A stretch of DNA of 64,000 nt. Origin: Plasmodiophora brassicae. Its lineage: Eukaryota > Endomyxa: Phytomyxea > Phytomyxea > Plasmodiophorida. Shown piece by piece: positions 21,865-32,614 of the stretch. Every line of letters starts with the position of its first letter. Position 1 is the stretch's first letter. The stretch is from positions 558,001 to 622,000 of the forward strand of contig CP145413.1 in assembly GCA_036867785.1 (NCBI GenBank), read 5' to 3'. The position numbers were made by a program, and so were the translations under genes. A model generated the notes under the pieces. The model saw nothing but the letters and a program-made list of their open reading frames with translations, did not search any database and had not been told where the DNA came from.

Positions 21865-23900
21865 TTATCGGACTGCGACATGGACAGCAGGACGGAACCC
21901 TGCCTGGTAGTCGTCGTCGAGGTTGCTGAAGTAGTTCTCCTCGCGATCGTACGCGAGTTCGCCGGCGACGTACGTCTGGCGAACGGTGCGATCGTTGGCG
22001 ACCGTCATCGCGCCGAACAGGGCGTTGGCGATGTAGGCGACGTCTTCCGCTGCGTGTGGCTCGCGACGCCTGAGCACGTCGAGGCGGCGGCGAAGAATGG
22101 GTGACGATGCCAGGTCGAGAACAACAAAATCAGCCTCCTTGCCGGTTGCAAAGTTACCGACGAATGAATCGAGGCGAAGTTGAGACGCGGTCCCCAGGGT
22201 TAGGAGGTACAACTGCTTGAGCGGCGACAGGCGGTAGGACGTCTTGCCAGGGATGAAGTATTCACGTGGCAGGCTCCAGTTCCCGTTGAATGGGTGCGAC
22301 ACGTCCTGCGGGTCGTTCGCGAACTCGTACTCGTTTGAGAGTGCAACCTTGTAGGCCTCCACCATTCAGCCGTTAACAACATGTTTGTGGTTGCCGCCGG
22401 GAACCATGTGCATACCTCCCCCATCGTCGCTAGTAGCTCAAAACTGGTACCCGCTCCGACTGCACGTAATGGTCACCTCGACCTCGCTTGTAAGCAATGC
22501 GCAGGCGGACCCACCGTCAGTTCCGACTCCGAATTCAACGTCTTGTGCAACGGCTTCGCCCATGTTGAACAATCCACTGCCCAAGAACAAGTTTGACGTC
22601 GGGCAATGACACACGGTGGACTGGGTCCGTCGCAGGAGTTCGTAATCGCGAGGAGTTAGGTCTGTGTGTTTGAGGAATTGCGTCACGATCCGAGGTGACC
22701 CTAGCAAATCATGCAGAGGGCCTTACGAATCGTGTGAGCGAAGCTTGTCCGAGGCGTCAGCAGCCCGTAGTGATTCCATATCTCGGTCTGCGTCACGTAG
22801 GCATCTATTTGATGATACTCTCTGGAGCCGGGCCCGTATCGGTCAAGTGCCATCTTCTTGAAATCATGAACGCTGGCAACAGCGACCTGCAATAGGGGGC
22901 GATTAGTGTGCGCGAACGAATATGAAGTAAATCTTCGTGGAACACCAACACAGACCTCTAGGTTCTCGGCCAGGTGCGTGTGGAAACGCATGTCGGGGAA
23001 TTCTTCAACAAGACGCTCCCACATCTCCATTGATGCAGGCGTTTCTGTGGTCAGAAACCTAGTTTGTGCCTGTTAGTCGGCGAAAGTGACAATGCACGAC
23101 AGCAGGACCTCGGAACAAGAGCGAGCATGAGGCGCCGGGATCCGCTAAATCGCGAATGCAGCCTCCGAACAGATCGCTCGATGACTGTGGCCGCCCGCGA
23201 CCCATCCTTGTCGTCAAATCGCATGCTGTTGCACATCGGGACGTTGTGCCCGTTGATGTCCGTAAAGTTGACCGCGGCCTGGCAGTTGGCCATTCCCGTT
23301 ATGCCGGATATAATTCGCATGTTACGCCGCTCCCCCTCTTCCAGAACGGCGGACGCTGCTTCTTCAAACATGGCGTTGAAGATGAACGCTGACGTGGTCC
23401 CGGACCGCACAAGCTGGTTGAAGAATCGACGCGAGCTCGAAGCCGCAAACTGCGCCGCTTGATACTTTGCCTCACTGAAGAACGTGTACTCCATCAGCCA
23501 GTCCTGCAAACTGTCTCCGTAGCTTGCAATCATGCTGAGGCAAACCCACAGTCAGTACCTGATGACGAAATGACTCTCGACGCACGTATGCGTACTCGAT
23601 TTGTGGAGCGTGCGTGTGACAGTCGACAAAGCTAGGGCCATTGTCAAATCTCAGGAACGATTAATTACAGGCCATTGGCCACAAACCCAGGAGTTATCAG
23701 ATGGTCGTCGTCAAACTCGACAATGTCGGCGTCAGGGAACTGTCGTTTCAATGGTACGTATTCGCCGACAGCGACGACTTTCCCCGAATCAACAACGAGC
23801 ATTCCATCCGGGAAGTACTGTACAGCGTCCAGATCGCACTGGTCCTATCAGATCGGGGGCAAGACCCCCCGTCAGTCACCAGCACCGTGTCGGACGACAT
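21865..23900 (-). CDS. Guanine deaminase (amidohydrolase)
   Basis: Converts guanine to xanthine and ammonia in purine salvage, using one metal ion. The start is probably 23900 (MSSDTVLVTDG). About eight introns give this order: YFPDGMLVVDSGKVVAVGEY, ITPGFVDCHTHAPQIEYA (the HxH metal site, split by an intron), DWLMEYTFFSEAKYQ, LVRSGTTSAFIFN, FHTHLAEN (third metal His), YVTQTEIWNHYGLLTPRTSFAH (fourth His), HCPTSNLFLGSGLF, GTD then VGAGTSFELLATMGE, AYKV, and near the end LRLDSFVGNFATGKEADFVV. All are guanine-deaminase landmarks. The first exon junction near 23.85 kb is uncertain. Ammonia release is interesting beside the ammonium transporter at 52 kb, but they are too far apart to call linked. 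Confidence 0.9.
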
Positions 23901-24348
23901 GCGCACCCCCAACCGGATCACCCTGGCAGTCGAACGGGTTCGCAATGAAATGCGCCACATGGCCACGATATCCACGACGGGCGCCCGCGGCAACGCCCAC
24001 GACGACGACCGCGACGACGAGCGCAGGTCGCAGCAGCAATGGCATCGCCCTGCACACCCCAAAATGACAAATGAAGGCCTCTCATCAGTCTCCCACGATG
24101 GCGGCGACAGTGCCGACACTGGCGACGCGCCCCATGTTTCCAAAATAGGGGCCCGCTTTGGTCCCGTCGGAGCCAGCACGTGCCGGGGCTGCACCCAAAT
24201 CTGGATGCCAGCCACTGAGACGCCCAAATCCGGCAATCCCCGTCAGGCGTCAGGGGGGGGCTCTCGGCTCGGTGTTTTTGGAGAAACTGCGTTCTGGCGG
24301 TGGGTCTCAATTGTGGGCACGACGTCGCCGGTCCTCGAAGCAGGGTGG
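23901..24348. other. Divergent upstream region of guanine deaminase and alkyltransferase
   Basis: About 450 bp between divergent starts, probably holding both promoters. It contains a G8 run near 24253 and long frames with no recognisable features. Confidence 0.4.
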
Positions 24349-24741
24349 ATGAGCACGGGCGCGGGCGACGATATGAAACCCGTCGTCCCGGGCGAGCCGC
24401 TGGTCGTCACCCAGTTCGCGCAAGCCGTCTACGACCTGTGCAAGGGCATTCCGCCCGGATCCGTGTCGACCTACGGGCGGATCGCGGCCATCCTGCACAG
24501 CAGTCCGCGCGCCGTCGGCTCTGCCCTGCGGCGGAATCCGTACGCGCCGATCGTCCCCTGCCACCGCGTCGTCAAGACCGACCTGACACTCGGCGGGTTC
24601 AAGGGCGCCAACGACGATGGCCACCTGAGGCAGAAACGGTCCCTGCTTGAGAACGAGGGCGTCCGGTTCGAAGGCGACCGCGTCCGCCCCGAATGCCTCT
24701 GGGAGCCGCATGCCAAGATGCTGGCATTGGCCACTAAATAG
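24349..24741 (+). CDS. Methylated-DNA-[protein]-cysteine S-methyltransferase (MGMT/Ogt C-terminal domain)
   Basis: Removes O6-alkyl groups from guanine by transfer to its own cysteine, a suicide repair reaction. A single exon encodes 130 residues. Helix-turn-helix and Arg-finger region: FAQAVYDLCKGIPPGSVSTYGRIA, with SSPRAVGSALRRNPYAPI; active site IVPCHRVVKTD; then LGGFKGANDDGHLRQKRSLLENEGV, matching the family order. Only the DNA-binding catalytic domain is present, as in many short microbial members. The cysteine is present, so this is not an alkyltransferase-like (Trp/Ala) inactive relative. The upstream in-frame extension lies antisense to guanine deaminase and is ignored. Confidence 0.92.
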   Translation: MSTGAGDDMKPVVPGEPLVVTQFAQAVYDLCKGIPPGSVSTYGRIAAILHSSPRAVGSALRRNPYAPIVPCHRVVKTDLTLGGFKGANDDGHLRQKRSLLENEGVRFEGDRVRPECLWEPHAKMLALATK

Positions 24742-24952
24742 CGGGGTTCGTTACTACAAGTACAGACATTACAGGTAGGTATGGATTCATGCCGGCTTGT
24801 ATCGGCGTTTCGGCAACAACATGACGTCGTGGAGCCCGCGCGGATTGCTTCGGCCAGTCGAGGAGACGCGTCACGTGACCACGTTGCTTGCGAAGGCTGT
24901 GCCGCGCGGTACTGTATCGATCGGGAAGTCGTCGCTGTCGACGCCCGCCCGC

Positions 24953-26616
24953 ATGGCGCCGGAGCAGGTCGTGGTCGCCGCGCTGGCATGCGTCTGCGTC
25001 GTGGCGTTGCCGGCGCTGGCGTACGCGTACATGACGGTGAAGAAGACGTCGTTCGCGTTGCAGTGCCGCAGGCCGCATACGCTGATGGTGTTCGCGGTCA
25101 GCACCCTGCCCATCGTCGTTGTGCTCTCCATCGCACACGTGTACCCTTCTGCGGTCCAGCCCGTATGGGCCCTCGTGATCGTCTGGCAGGCCTCCTACAG
25201 CAATATGCTCGACTCTATCGTTGTCATCGGCTGGCACTACTGGCGTCTGTGGTCGATTCATAGGCGACTGACGCGTGTCGGTCACATCCTGCCGCCGGCG
25301 GATGGGTCGGTGACGACCGGCGCCGACGATGCAATGCGCCATGCCATGTCGGCCACAGACGCCGTCATCTACGAAGACGCTCGCTTCTCCGCATCGCATT
25401 CGCAAGTGTCGATCGCATCCGAATCCACGTTTATCGCAGTGAGCCACATGTGCACAACGGCGCCGTTGGCGGCCTTTGTCGACTTACGCCGCACCACGAC
25501 GACACTGCCGTCTGCCACGTTGCCGTCGTTCATGACGTCACCAGCGGGAATCGTCGTCTGGATCTATATGATCGCTCGTAGCGCCGTATTCCTCGTCGAA
25601 ATGGGGTTTATCCTTGTTCGTGTTCGTCAATCTGCAGACGGCTTAGGTACAGCGCTAGCGAAGGACGTCAGCCGCCGTTGGGCATTAACGTGTAACGATC
25701 AGGTATACGGCGTTCGTTGGTGAGGTGCTGCGCCATTGTCGGCGTGGCAATGACAGTGATGTCGACGTGGTTGGCATTGGCCATGCATCAGGACGCGAAC
25801 CTGAGCGTCGCGTATGGGCTGTCACTGCCCAGTCTGCTCATGGTCATCGCGTTATGGGGCGAACTGCTCCTGCATCCGGTCATCGACCATTGGCGCCAGC
25901 CACCCCCAGCTGGATCGGTGCACCCCGAATCGTCATCGAACATGATGGCGCTGTTCCACCGGTTCCTCCTGTCCGACGAAGGGTTCCACGCGCTGATGCA
26001 ATTCGCGACCCGCGAGTTCAGCACGGAGAACCTCGTGTTCATCGCCGAGGTCACCAAATTCGAACGCATGTGGGACGCCCGGGCGCCCACGTCCCGTCAA
26101 GGCCACGCTCGCCTCATCATGCAACAGTTCCTGCTGAACGACGGCGCCATGCCCGTTACCGTCCCACGAGCCGCCTTCCCGAACGGCACCGTCCTGCACC
26201 CGCACATGTTCACCGCAGCCAAGACAGAAGTCATCCACCTCGTCTTCGTCGACACGTTCTCCCGGTTCCGGGCGCATCCCGCCGGATCCAAACTCTGGAA
26301 CGAGTTCGTTGCTAGGGAGCTCGAGGTCTCCATGGTCGCCAGTCGACGATCGTCGGAATCGCGACGAAGTTCCCAGCCGGGAATCTTCGTCGCCGACTCC
26401 CGCAGGAACTCAGCAGGCCCTGGCAGCGACCGGAAAGGGTCCCTGCCAGCAACCAGCGATTCCCGTCGCAGCACCAACATCGACAGCCGCCGGAACACGC
26501 TGGCGCTTCTCGATGGCATCATCAAAGCCGGCGAGATGCGACGGAATTCGCCCAATGCCACCCCCGACCGGCGTCTGTCACCCGGCGTACACCCGGTCGA
26601 AGAGCAACAGCGTTAA
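24953..26616 (+). CDS. Multi-membrane RGS-domain protein, paralogue A
   Basis: Predicted membrane-anchored GTPase-activating protein for a heterotrimeric G alpha. Two exons around a 56-nt intron (25647-25702) give 535 residues. The ATG at 24953 (MAPEQVVVAALACVCVVALP) is chosen because paralogue B starts at the same point; the frame is open further upstream. About seven hydrophobic segments precede the RGS domain, which runs from MALFHRFLLSDEGFHALMQF through EFSTENLVFIAEVTKFE to MFTAAKTEVIHLVFVDTFSRF. The tail has many basophilic-kinase-like sites (RRSS, RRNS, RRST, RRNT, RRLS). The overall plan recalls plant 7TM-RGS proteins. The stop overlaps AATAAA, and only 12 bp separate it from the convergent stop of paralogue B. 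Confidence 0.85.
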
Positions 26617-26628
26617 TAAAACGAGGTG

Positions 26629-28117
26629 TCAGACGGCGCTGTCGGGTTTAGTGAAGGAGGAGGACACCCGGCTGAGGAGCATGCCCTTCTCGTGCTGCCT
26701 GCGCAGGAAGCGATCCCACACGGCCTGATATGCCGGGTTGGCCAGGAACCGACGGAACGTATCGCCGTACATGAGTTGCAGGACCTCGTCCTTCTCTTCT
26801 TTGAACATGTGTTGACCCAAGGGGCGCTGTTCCCCGCTGGTCCAGATAACGGTCGTTACGTTCACGAGATGGTGTGCCTGCCCGCTCAGGAACGACGATC
26901 GAATCCGGGCCGCCATTGCCTGCCGAGAAGCGTCGTTACGACGGTCCCAGGTGGCCTCGAACTTTGTGACCTCGGCCCAGAACACGACGTTCTCCTGCAG
27001 GCGTCGAAGAAGTGTCAACTGTGCCCAGCAGCACGACCCGCGTCTGCTTACCGCGCTGAACTCAGAGGCGGCGAAACGAAGCACGGCATTGTACCCGTCG
27101 CTGGTCTGCAGGAACCTTTCGAACGCGGCCTGGCTCGTTGCTGCTGAGGTCTCCGTCGTATCATCCATGCCGCGCTCGTGCATTTGCTCATACACTGGGC
27201 GGATCAGGAGCTCACCACTGATCGCCAGCGTTGTTAGAATAACGGTCGCCTCGACGCTGAGTGCCGTTGCTCTTGTCGTCGTCACCATCACAATCGTCAC
27301 GATGGAACACACCACGACCATTACCAAGCAACGACGCCAGGAACGGCATATACCTGTCAGCAGATCCTTGTCAGAGTTGCCCGAAAACGTAATGGTACGC
27401 TGGACAGTGACCACCTAAGTGATCTTCGGCGTCTCGAACCATGAACATGAGCGACGATATCTCTAGGACGCAAATGCATGTTCTGGCGGCGAAAAGACAG
27501 AGCGCAGTGGTAGCGGTCGGAGATGATAGGCAATCGGGAAAAGGCAACGTTGGATCCGGATCGTTCGACACGGTCAAGTACACGACGACAGGGACGGAGG
27601 TGGTCATCTGACCGATGACGAAAAATGCGATTTCAGCCTTGGCTGAATTAGTAAAACAGGAACGGGAGATGAACAGGGCATTGGCAGAGTACGTGCTTGA
27701 TGCGGAGGGACCAGCTTGCGTTAACTGAACGCCTGGTTGCGATAGACGCTTGTTATAGTCTACAGAGGAACGCGAACGTTCCGCGTCGATCTTGAAGTCG
27801 GAGAGAAGTTGGTTGACGCGCCACAGAAACAAATAGTTCCAGTTGGCAAACACCATGGCATCCATTGCCAGTGTCAGGGCTTCGTAGACGACAGATATGA
27901 CCAACCAGCACGGCGTATCTCTCCAGACTTCCGTATAGCACAGGGCAAGAGGTATGGCGGTAACGGCAGTGACGAACATGATCACAGTTCCCGGACGACG
28001 AGCCGAAATCAGAAGCGACCTCGCCCGCTGTCTCCAATACAGTGCAATGGCAACCGTCGTAGACGCAGCATAGATGCAGCCGACAGCGACGAAGGCCACC
28101 TGCCGTTCATCTAGCAT
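26629..28117 (-). CDS. Multi-membrane RGS-domain protein, paralogue B
   Basis: Same plan as paralogue A: about seven hydrophobic segments, then an RGS domain (FERFLQTSDGYNAVLRFAAS, ENVVFWAEVTKFEATW, MFKEEKDEVLQLMYGDTFRR). Exons are 27415-28117, 27052-27353 and 26629-26994, with introns of 61 and 57 nt, totalling 456 residues. The first intron interrupts the same Gly codon in the same phase as in paralogue A (DHLG/ICRSW versus DGLG/IRRSL), proof of common descent. The second intron lies inside the RGS domain and is absent from A. The long phosphosite tail of A is missing. It is head-to-head with paralogue C, 123 bp between starts, which suggests a shared promoter. Confidence 0.85.
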
Positions 28118-28240
28118 GGCCGAAGGAGTAATTATAAGGATAGCGACCGGTAATGATGATGCGTACCCAAGGGTCTCCGTCTCACGAGTTGGTACGGTGA
28201 AGCGATCGACCTCCGGGACAGTTGGCCGTAGACGTCGTGG

Positions 28241-29899
28241 ATGTTGGATCCGAACCTATGGATCCTGATGCTGGTCAGCATCGTCCTCGACCTGTTCTTC
28301 TACCCGAGGCGCATGTCCCAATTTCTGGACCAGCAGACCCTGGCCATGATCCGGGCCCGGCACCCATACGAGCTCGTCGCCTCACAGTTCGCCCTGCACG
28401 TCGTGCCGCAGTTCTGGCTGCTGAGCCAACTCGCACGATCGTGCACCACGCAGATCCTGTTCGTGGGCGTATCCGTCCCGGTCGCCATCGACCTCTTCGG
28501 GTACCGCGTCATCAACCTGTTCTTCACCGACCGAATCAACCAGGCGAAAATGGCCGAAGCCCTGCAGCGGGCCGCGGAGTTTAAGCGTCGCAAAATCGCC
28601 AAAGCAGTACGCAGCGGCCAGGTCGTGTCCGTGACCGACACGGACACAGCGGAACCCGCCACGCTGACCATGTCGGAACAATGGTACCTGCGCCATCAAT
28701 GGCTGCAGTCCACCGCCGCTCGTGCCACCGTTCTCGCTGGCCACGTCATCCTCCACGTCATCATCATCTGCGCTGACCTATCGACGAGTGTGAGTTGCAC
28801 GTTGACGACCACTGTGTACGCTCTGCTAGCTTGTACGTCCAGCACCTTGTCCTATGTCATTGTCGTTTGATGAGCATGGGTCCGGCAGGGTTCATTGTGA
28901 TAAACATCGGCTTGGTCGTTGTCCTGGTCCTGCTCAAGGGTTCCCCTCGAGAGCCTCTGGCAATGAAGGTGTACGCCGATTTACCAGTGTTACTGCAAAG
29001 ACTGAAGTGGATCAAAGTGGGATTTGCTCTACGAAAGTTTGATCTACATCGGCTTCGTCCTGCTCTATGCTCTGTTCCAGGGCGTTCAGCCCCTGCGACA
29101 GTTCGGTACGCAGATTGCCAGTTGGTCGTGCTCGTCTCCACCGACTCAGCTGTACAACGTCCAGATGAATCGACCTTCCCGCTACGTGCGACAGTGCTCT
29201 GGGTCCTGTCGCACGCGGTGACATACGTCGCCATCCTGCGACCGCTTCGACACTCCAATGATATCGCTCGAATGCATTTCCGACTGGAGGCCCTGATGCG
29301 CAGTCCTGCGGGTCGTGAAGCGTTTGGCCGGTTCCTGGAACGTGAGTTCTGCACCGAGCTGATGGAATTCTGCGTCGGCGTCGCCAAGTTCGTCGAAAAT
29401 TGCAACAATCGCGAGATCATGGCGAACCAGGCCGCCTCCGTCACCAGGTCGTTCTTCGCCGATGGCGGAACCGCCGTTGCACCGCTGGACGAGAAACGAA
29501 TCGCCGAGATGACCGAAGAGGCCACACAAATGTAATGCCCACCCTCTCGTCGTCACAGTCGCGTTCTTATAGCGGTTCCTTTCCAGATACGAAACGTACA
29601 TCGATGAAGGGTCTCCTCGGGAGATTAACGTTTCCGGCGAGGTTCGCGCCAAGCTGACAAGAGTTTTAAAGGGGACAGAGCACAATGAGGCCGTTACGCA
29701 TCGAGAAGCGACAGTGGTCAACGTGGTCCCAGGGTCAAATCCCACGCCCGTGTCGAAACAGTCGTCGAGCACGGTCCACAAAAACATGTTCGAGGACGCC
29801 AGGCGCGAAGTACTGTCCATACTCGACATGGGGCCGTTAACTCGGTTCGTGATCCTCCCTGAGAACGGGAAACTCCTCAAGGACCTCGACCTAGGGTGA
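28241..29899 (+). CDS. Multi-membrane RGS-domain protein, paralogue C (divergent)
   Basis: The ATG at 28241 starts a hydrophobic segment (LWILMLVSIVLDLFFYPRR). After more membrane segments and a basic loop (EFKRRKIAKAVRSG), introns with consensus ends at about 28786, 28965 and 29106 join HLVLCHCRLMSMGPAGFIVI, WDLLYESLIYIGFVLLYALF and DESTFPLRATVLWVLSHAVT. The RGS part contains FGRFLEREFCTELMEFCVGV, KFVENCNN, an acidic loop and the C-terminal NMFEDARREVLSILDMGPLTRF typical of RGS helix VIII. An intron after EEATQ leads to YIDEGSPREINVSGEV. Intron positions differ from A and B, so C is the older or more diverged copy. Number of membrane spans is uncertain. Confidence 0.75.
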
Positions 29900-30045
29900 A
29901 ATATCCGTGTCGACAGGTAGAATTAAACATAGGATAGCCAAAGGCGCCTCCTGGAGGAACTCTGACTTTCTGCCGTCCTGGGTTGGCCCATGGGGCGCAG
30001 CAAATTAATGCTGCAAGGCACAGCAGGTCTTCAGGTTGAAAGGCG

Positions 30046-30516
30046 ATGGATCGACCGTCGAGCAGTGACTATGGCGAGGACTCCGACTGGACGTCGGCGT
30101 CATCAGGTGACGTCTGTCACGACTGGATCGCCTCTGCAACTGTTCGGGTCCGCAGCCGCTGCCGCTTGGGGCGGACGTCGAGGTCGCCGGTTTCAGTCAT
30201 GGAGACACTTCTCAACGAGCACCCTGACGTCGTCCGTTCCTTAATTGCCAACGTCCACAAGCAGGGCGCGAACGTGCCGAACCGGAAGTCACCAGTACCG
30301 CCTGAAGAGGTGAGCGTGGTCGACCCTGTCCCCGTGGTGTTTGAAAGGCTCCGAGCCGACAACCTGACCAGACGATTGCAACGCGCGCTCAATGCGCTCG
30401 ATACGGATCGTCCCGTGCGCCGTCCACCGCCTCGGAACTATATTCTTGACAAGGTCGCATTGCTCAGCGACAGCAGTGCCACGGCTGTCGACCATAAATG
30501 GTATAGCCAACTTTAG
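30046..30516 (+). CDS. Small hypothetical protein
   Basis: An unspliced frame of 156 residues from MDRPSSSDYGEDSDW. The second half looks protein-like: SVMETLLNEHPDVVRSLIAN, then FERLRADNLTRRLQRALNALD, both helical and amphipathic. An alternative model uses an intron from GTGACG (about 30107) to GTCCGCAG (about 30152), which changes the frame to an Ala/Gly/Arg-rich stretch and seems less likely. No family recognised. It starts 146 bp after paralogue C. Confidence 0.4.
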   Translation: MDRPSSSDYGEDSDWTSASSGDVCHDWIASATVRVRSRCRLGRTSRSPVSVMETLLNEHPDVVRSLIANVHKQGANVPNRKSPVPPEEVSVVDPVPVVFERLRADNLTRRLQRALNALDTDRPVRRPPPRNYILDKVALLSDSSATAVDHKWYSQL

Positions 30517-31016
30517 GGCCTACGATAGGACCCGTGCGACGGGACCGACCTTGTCGATGGCACCCAGGACTGGTCAATCATAGGTATTCGGGGAAATTAC
30601 CCAGTGTGGAATTGATCAAGGATCTGAGGGACGGAAACGTCTCTATTCAGCGGACGGTATTATCTGCCTGCGTATGCACCAGAACGACCGCTGCAAAGGT
30701 TGCCGTGGCGCCGGCATCTGCCAGCACGGCCGACGGAAGCGCAGCCGCAAGGAATACAACGGCAGACAGGCACCGACCGGCGCCGGCATGATAGCCGTCG
30801 AAGCGTCCTGGTCCAGATGAACGTGTCATCGTACAGTGACGACGGTACGTACTGGCCACACTGCCATCCCTCCGATGATCAAGGAACCGGCGGGCGTGCG
30901 TTTTTTTGGGGGGGCGGAAAGGGGGCCTTTGACCAATCGTTGAATGCGCCGGGTGTCTCTCGGGGGCAGGTAATGAATCCCGACCCGAGGGTGGTCATTT
31001 TTGCGTGCCCCGCCGA
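30517..31016. other. Intergenic with homopolymer runs
   Basis: About 500 bp containing T7/G8-type runs near 30901-30926 and no gene I can support. It includes the probable promoter of the AAA-ATPase-like gene. Confidence 0.4.
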
Positions 31017-32519
31017 ATGATGGTTTCGGCAGCGCTGCTGCAGCGTTGCCGGCGCCCGTCTGCACTGGTACGATGCATGCAGGCGTCGGCGACGACGGTG
31101 ACGGCCGACGTGTCCAACTTCCGGACGCTGCGGGAGAGTAACCTGACGTATGTGGATAAGACGGGCGAGATCGACGACCTGCTGTCGTTCGATCGCAGTT
31201 TCGTCCTGTGCCGCCCGCCCCGGTTCGGGAAGACCGTCATGCTGACGTTGCTGAAGGAGCTGTTCGAGGGCAACCGCCAGCTGTTTGACGGGACAGTCGG
31301 ACCTCGCCTGGCCATTGCGGATGCGCCATGGGATTGGGACGACGAACAGCATACGGTACCATCGTCACGGCCGGCCCATTCCGCAATGGCGCTCATTTTC
31401 TGTTCAGGTCCTTCATTTCGATTTGAAGCACCTGGCCAACGCGAAGTCGTTTCGTGCGAACCTGTTCGCAGCCATGGACGCCAAGGCAACCGCGCTCGGG
31501 CGTAAATTACCGGAAACGACTTCGTTAAAGAGCAAGACCAGGGACTTGATTCAAGCGGCCGCTGATCATTCCCCTAGTCAACAGTGCGTTGTCCTCGTGG
31601 ACAACTATGACGTATGTTCGTGATCGTTGCTGGCTGGGATGTTCACAATCTTGTTCTGCTCAGAGCCCTCTGAGAGTGAACGACCTGGCCATCAGCGACA
31701 CTGACGACAAAATCTTGCCTATGAACCACCGTGTCGTCGACGACTGGCTCGATGGCATTCGCGCCGAGCAGGCCTGCGTTCGTTTCCAGATGTTCGTCGG
31801 CGTCTACAAAGTGGAATCGACGGCAGTATCGATCGCCAACGACATCTCGTTGGCGACGCAGTGCTCTACGCTCTGCGGGTACACGCGGCAAGACATTGAG
31901 ACCGCGTTCCCGCTGGAGCTGGACCATTTAGTCGCCCTCAATCAGGCATCATCGAGGTCTGCGCCTTGTCCAGGATGCAACGTCAATTCTGAGTCAGTCG
32001 TCGTGTTCCAGAGATACGCTGCTCGACAGGATCGGAGCCTGGTACGGGGGATACTCATGGGGCCAGACGGCGGCCTCTGACCGGATCCACAACCCGTTCA
32101 GCGTGAACCGCCTGATGATGGAAAGCGCCTTCGAGCCGTACTGGTCACAGGAGACGGCCGTTTCGCCGTCCCTGGTCCACATGTTGCACGACGTTGACCT
32201 GCGGGACATGCTTTCGTCACTGTTCGTATTGCCCGAGGTCTTCAACAACGAACTGCCCAAGTTCACCTCCAAACGCGATGTCCTAACCGACCGGCTGCGC
32301 ATGAAACTTCTGCAACTTGGGCTGCTGACCGTCGAGGAGACCGAGTACACGGTCCAAACTCTGCAACGCGTCGCAAGGTACGCCCTTCGCAATGCCTGGC
32401 GACGTCCTGTAATGCTAATCGGTCATTGTAGGCTTGGCGTCCCAAACAAAGACGTCGAGCAAATTCTTCGGATACCTCCGGTGGTCGCCGAGAAATCGCA
32501 GGCAGGGATCCATCCTTGA
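31017..32519 (+). CDS. AAA-ATPase-like (PF09820-type) domain protein
   Basis: The domain is usually the N-terminal half of proteins ending in a PD-(D/E)XK nuclease-like domain; the cellular role is mostly unknown. Start MMVSAALLQRC at 31017/31020. Order: FRTLRESNLTYVDKTGEI (the YVDKT signature), Walker A region RPPRFGKTVMLTLLKELFEG, after an intron LHFDLKHLANAKSFRANL, then VVLVDNYD spliced to SPLRVN, later CGYTRQDIETAF, WYGGYSWGQ, HNPFSVNRLMME and YWSQET, all in family order. The usual D-E-Y-D-x-P-L is D-N-Y-D-S-P-L here, so the Walker B glutamate position is Asn. After LGVPNKDVEQIL it ends within about 20 residues; the nuclease domain is absent. At least four introns. Activity as an ATPase is doubtful. 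Confidence 0.8.
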
Positions 32520-32614
32520 CAACGGTATAGATCGCCTTCGCTGAACAGTTCGCTAAAGGCTGCGTTTTATAAACAGCACTGCCTGGCATGATTCGTATGT
32601 GGGCACAACGCCCG

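Noticed and set aside
23701-24348. Possible 216-residue N-terminal extension of the alkyltransferase
   Set aside because: It lies antisense to guanine deaminase exons and has no MGMT-like N-domain; the family core fits the start at 24349.
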